From Ruminococcaceae bacterium UBA7127 (lineage in GTDB: Bacteria > Bacillota > Clostridia > Oscillospirales > Acutalibacteraceae), in assembly GCA_002493005.1 (NCBI GenBank), contig DKXL01000009.1:15079-29065 (forward strand): 13,987 nucleotides of DNA, read 5' to 3'. This document shows, piece after piece, positions 12,634-13,987 of the stretch. The translations under genes and the position numbers were made by a program. Below the pieces are notes generated by a model. The model made no database searches and was not told where the DNA came from. It saw nothing but the letters and a program-made list of their open reading frames with translations. The stretch's first letter is position 1, and each line of letters opens with the position of its first letter.

Positions 12634-13725
12634 TTACTTATTGAAGATTGACATAATGTCGTAGAATGTATCATCCTCATCATCAGTCTTATCCTTTGTT
12701 GAGGTTGACTTTGAGTTATCCTCGACGATTACGGACTCTTTTGCAAGAGTTTTCTTTGCAATCTGTCCCTCTGCATTAAAGCCTGTTGCAATAACAGTCA
12801 CGCTGATAGCATCTTCCATCTTATCATCAATGACAGCACCCCAGATGATGTTTGCTTCATCGGATACCTTGTCCTTAATCATTGTAGATGCAGCGTCAAT
12901 ATCATCAAGACTAACATCAGCAGAAGCTGTGATGTTGATAATAAGACCCTTTGCTCCGTCGATTGAAGTTTCAAGAAGTGGGCTTGAAATTGCCATATCG
13001 GCAGCTACAGTAGCCTTGTCCTTGCCTGTTGCGCTGCCCATACCCATATGAGCGTAACCGGCATCCTTCATAACAGAAGTAACGTCTGCAAAGTCAAGGT
13101 TTACAAGACCGGGAAGAAGGATAAGGTCAGAAATACTCTGCACACCTTGTCTTAATACGTCATCTGCAATAGCAAATGCATTTTGAAGAGTAATGCTTGT
13201 ATCGGAAACATACTTGAGTCTTTCATTAGGAACAATGATAAGTGAATCAACGCACGCAGAAAGCTCTGCAATACCCTGCTCAGCCTGAGTCATTCTTCTT
13301 TTGCCCTCAAAGGCAAACGGCTTTGTAACAACGCCTACTGTGAGAATACCCATATCCTTGGCAATCTTTGCAACTACCGGAGCAGCACCTGTACCTGTGC
13401 CGCCGCCCATACCTGCGGTAACAAATACCATATCTGTATCTTTAAGCAATGCAGCGATTTCATCTCTGCTCTCCTCAGCAGCATCCTGACCGATAGAAGG
13501 CATTGAGCCTGCACCCTTGCCTCTTGTAAGCTTTTCACCGATCTGAATTTTCTGAGAAGCCTTTGAAAGTCTTAAAACATGCTCGTCAGTGTTGATAGCA
13601 ATAAATTCAACATTCTTAACCTCCATTGCTACCATTCGGTTAACAGCGTTTCCGCCGCCGCCGCCGACACCTATTACTTTAATCTTAGGCATATACTCGT
13701 TTTCTAACTCCAATTCAAAAGCCAT
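12634..13725 (-). CDS. ftsZ: cell division protein FtsZ
   Basis: The product is 363 residues. FtsZ is the tubulin-like GTPase that polymerises into the Z ring at midcell. Seen: the N-terminal KVIGVGGGGGNAVNRM (16-31), tubulin signature GGGTGTG (107-113), TKPFAFEGKRRM, and the T7-loop region LVNLDFADVTSVM that completes the GTPase site of the next subunit. The GTPase core ends near residue 320. A short linker rich in Ser, Thr, Lys and Asp follows, then the tail DDTFYDIMSIFNK, which replaces the canonical (D/E)IPxFLRR C-terminal peptide while keeping an acidic-hydrophobic-Phe pattern. The linker is short compared with many FtsZ proteins. The start follows AAAGGAGG by 8 bases. It has its own promoter and a strong terminator. 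Confidence 0.98.
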   Translation of the reverse strand: MAFELELENEYMPKIKVIGVGGGGGNAVNRMVAMEVKNVEFIAINTDEHVLRLSKASQKIQIGEKLTRGKGAGSMPSIGQDAAEESRDEIAALLKDTDMVFVTAGMGGGTGTGAAPVVAKIAKDMGILTVGVVTKPFAFEGKRRMTQAEQGIAELSACVDSLIIVPNERLKYVSDTSITLQNAFAIADDVLRQGVQSISDLILLPGLVNLDFADVTSVMKDAGYAHMGMGSATGKDKATVAADMAISSPLLETSIDGAKGLIINITASADVSLDDIDAASTMIKDKVSDEANIIWGAVIDDKMEDAISVTVIATGFNAEGQIAKKTLAKESVIVEDNSKSTSTKDKTDDEDDTFYDIMSIFNK

Positions 13726-13805
13726 TTCTTCTTCCTCCTTTTATATATCTGCCAATTCTTTGCTAAAAATCTAAAACAATTCACAGTTTGCGACTATACT
13801 CTATT

Positions 13806-13834
13806 ATACTAACATACTTCTGTAAAAATATCAA
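13806..13834 (-). promoter_or_regulatory. promoter of ftsZ
   Basis: On the minus strand, TTGATA (13834-13829), 17-bp spacer, then TAGTAT (13811-13806) in an extended TGTTAGTAT context. An overlapping TATAAT (13808-13803) is an alternative -10. The leader would be about 75 nt. Confidence 0.7.
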
Positions 13835-13895
13835 TGCTTTTGTTAGGTTTTTCTGCGTTTTTATTAGCAATTTTTTAATAACAAAATCCACCATA

Positions 13896-13987
13896 TCAGT
13901 ACAGCGCATCATCCTCATAGCCTGCGCCATCACCGTAGCCTGTACCGTCACCATAGCCTGCGCCATCACCGTAGCCTGTACCGTCAC
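13896..13987 (-). CDS. 3' end of a gene encoding a Gly/Asp/Tyr repeat tail (partial)
   Basis: Only the last 29 full codons are in the window. The frame ending at TGA (13898-13896) reads as alternating GYGDGTGYGDGAG blocks and ends EDDALY. The 18-base periodicity makes another frame open as well (MTVQATVMAQ...), but that one would run on through the ftsZ promoter, so I prefer the glycine-rich frame. Such tails are flexible and often C-terminal extensions of envelope or division proteins. In many Firmicutes the gene before ftsZ is ftsQ/divIB or ftsA, so this could be one of those, but nothing diagnostic is visible. No clear terminator separates it from ftsZ. Confidence 0.6.
   Translation of the reverse strand, partial: DGTGYGDGAGYGDGTGYGDGAGYEDDALY
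13918..13987. repeat. 36-bp tandem repeat (two 18-bp subunits)
   Basis: Nearly two copies of a 36-bp unit, each made of two diverged 18-bp halves (TAGCCTGCGCCATCACCG and TAGCCTGTACCGTCACCA on the plus strand), run to the window edge. They encode the hexapeptide GYGDG(A/T). The array continues outside the window. Confidence 0.9.

Noticed and set aside
13781..13987. 68-residue minus-strand ORF (MTVQATVMAQ...) as the real gene upstream of ftsZ
   Set aside because: This is another frame through the same tandem repeat, and it runs through the ftsZ promoter. The glycine-rich frame ending at 13896 is more protein-like.

Overview
The window looks like a chromosomal segment of an AT-rich, low-GC Gram-positive anaerobe. 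It is probably a member of the Clostridia close to Ruminococcus/Oscillospiraceae. Supporting signs are strong AGGAGG ribosome binding sites, sigma-A promoters often with an extended TGn -10, RNase Y, a BlaI/M56 regulatory pair, and a secreted leucine-rich-repeat protein ending in a type I dockerin, a module typical of cellulosome- or amylosome-forming ruminococci. The species cannot be fixed from the sequence alone.

Layout. Positions 1-61 are the 3' part of a tRNA-Leu(UAG), followed by a hairpin and a RimJ/RimL-type GNAT acetyltransferase. A convergent XRE regulator (minus strand) follows. From about 1096 to 2654 lies a complete transcription unit: promoter, about 110 nt of leader, BspA-like LRR protein with dockerin, terminator. 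Then come a 91-residue conserved-looking hypothetical protein, a FAD oxidoreductase with a C-terminal Rieske [2Fe-2S] domain, and a ProX-type aminoacyl-tRNA deacylase with its own promoter and a palindrome at its start site. On the minus strand, 5178-6206 encodes a surface protein with a signal peptide, two Ig-like modules, a Thr/Pro linker and a sortase-like QTG/transmembrane/RRK tail. Divergent from it is a 95-residue XRE regulator. The shared promoter region carries two TTGTA-N3-TACAA palindromes, which suggests a regulator/target pair.

The middle is housekeeping: rny (RNase Y, minus strand, long leader) and gap (glycolytic GAPDH, plus strand) diverge from a 533-bp AT-rich spacer with a good promoter for each and two Rex-like inverted repeats upstream of gap. 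Next is a BlaI-type repressor and M56 (BlaR1-type) sensor protease operon on the minus strand, overlapping by 8 nt, with two matching palindromic operators over its promoter.

Positions 12060-12570 have no gene. They hold a cluster of degenerate, hairpin-rich repeats including a 133-bp element with 10-bp terminal inverted repeats (MITE/REP-like). The window ends with ftsZ (minus strand) and, upstream of it, the 3' end of a gene whose product finishes in a Gly/Asp/Tyr repeat tail.

No CRISPR array, transposase or phage gene was seen. The most noteworthy material is regulatory and repetitive: the two palindrome-controlled gene pairs, the repeat cluster, the unidentified structured leader of the LRR-dockerin gene, and the Rex-like sites at gap.
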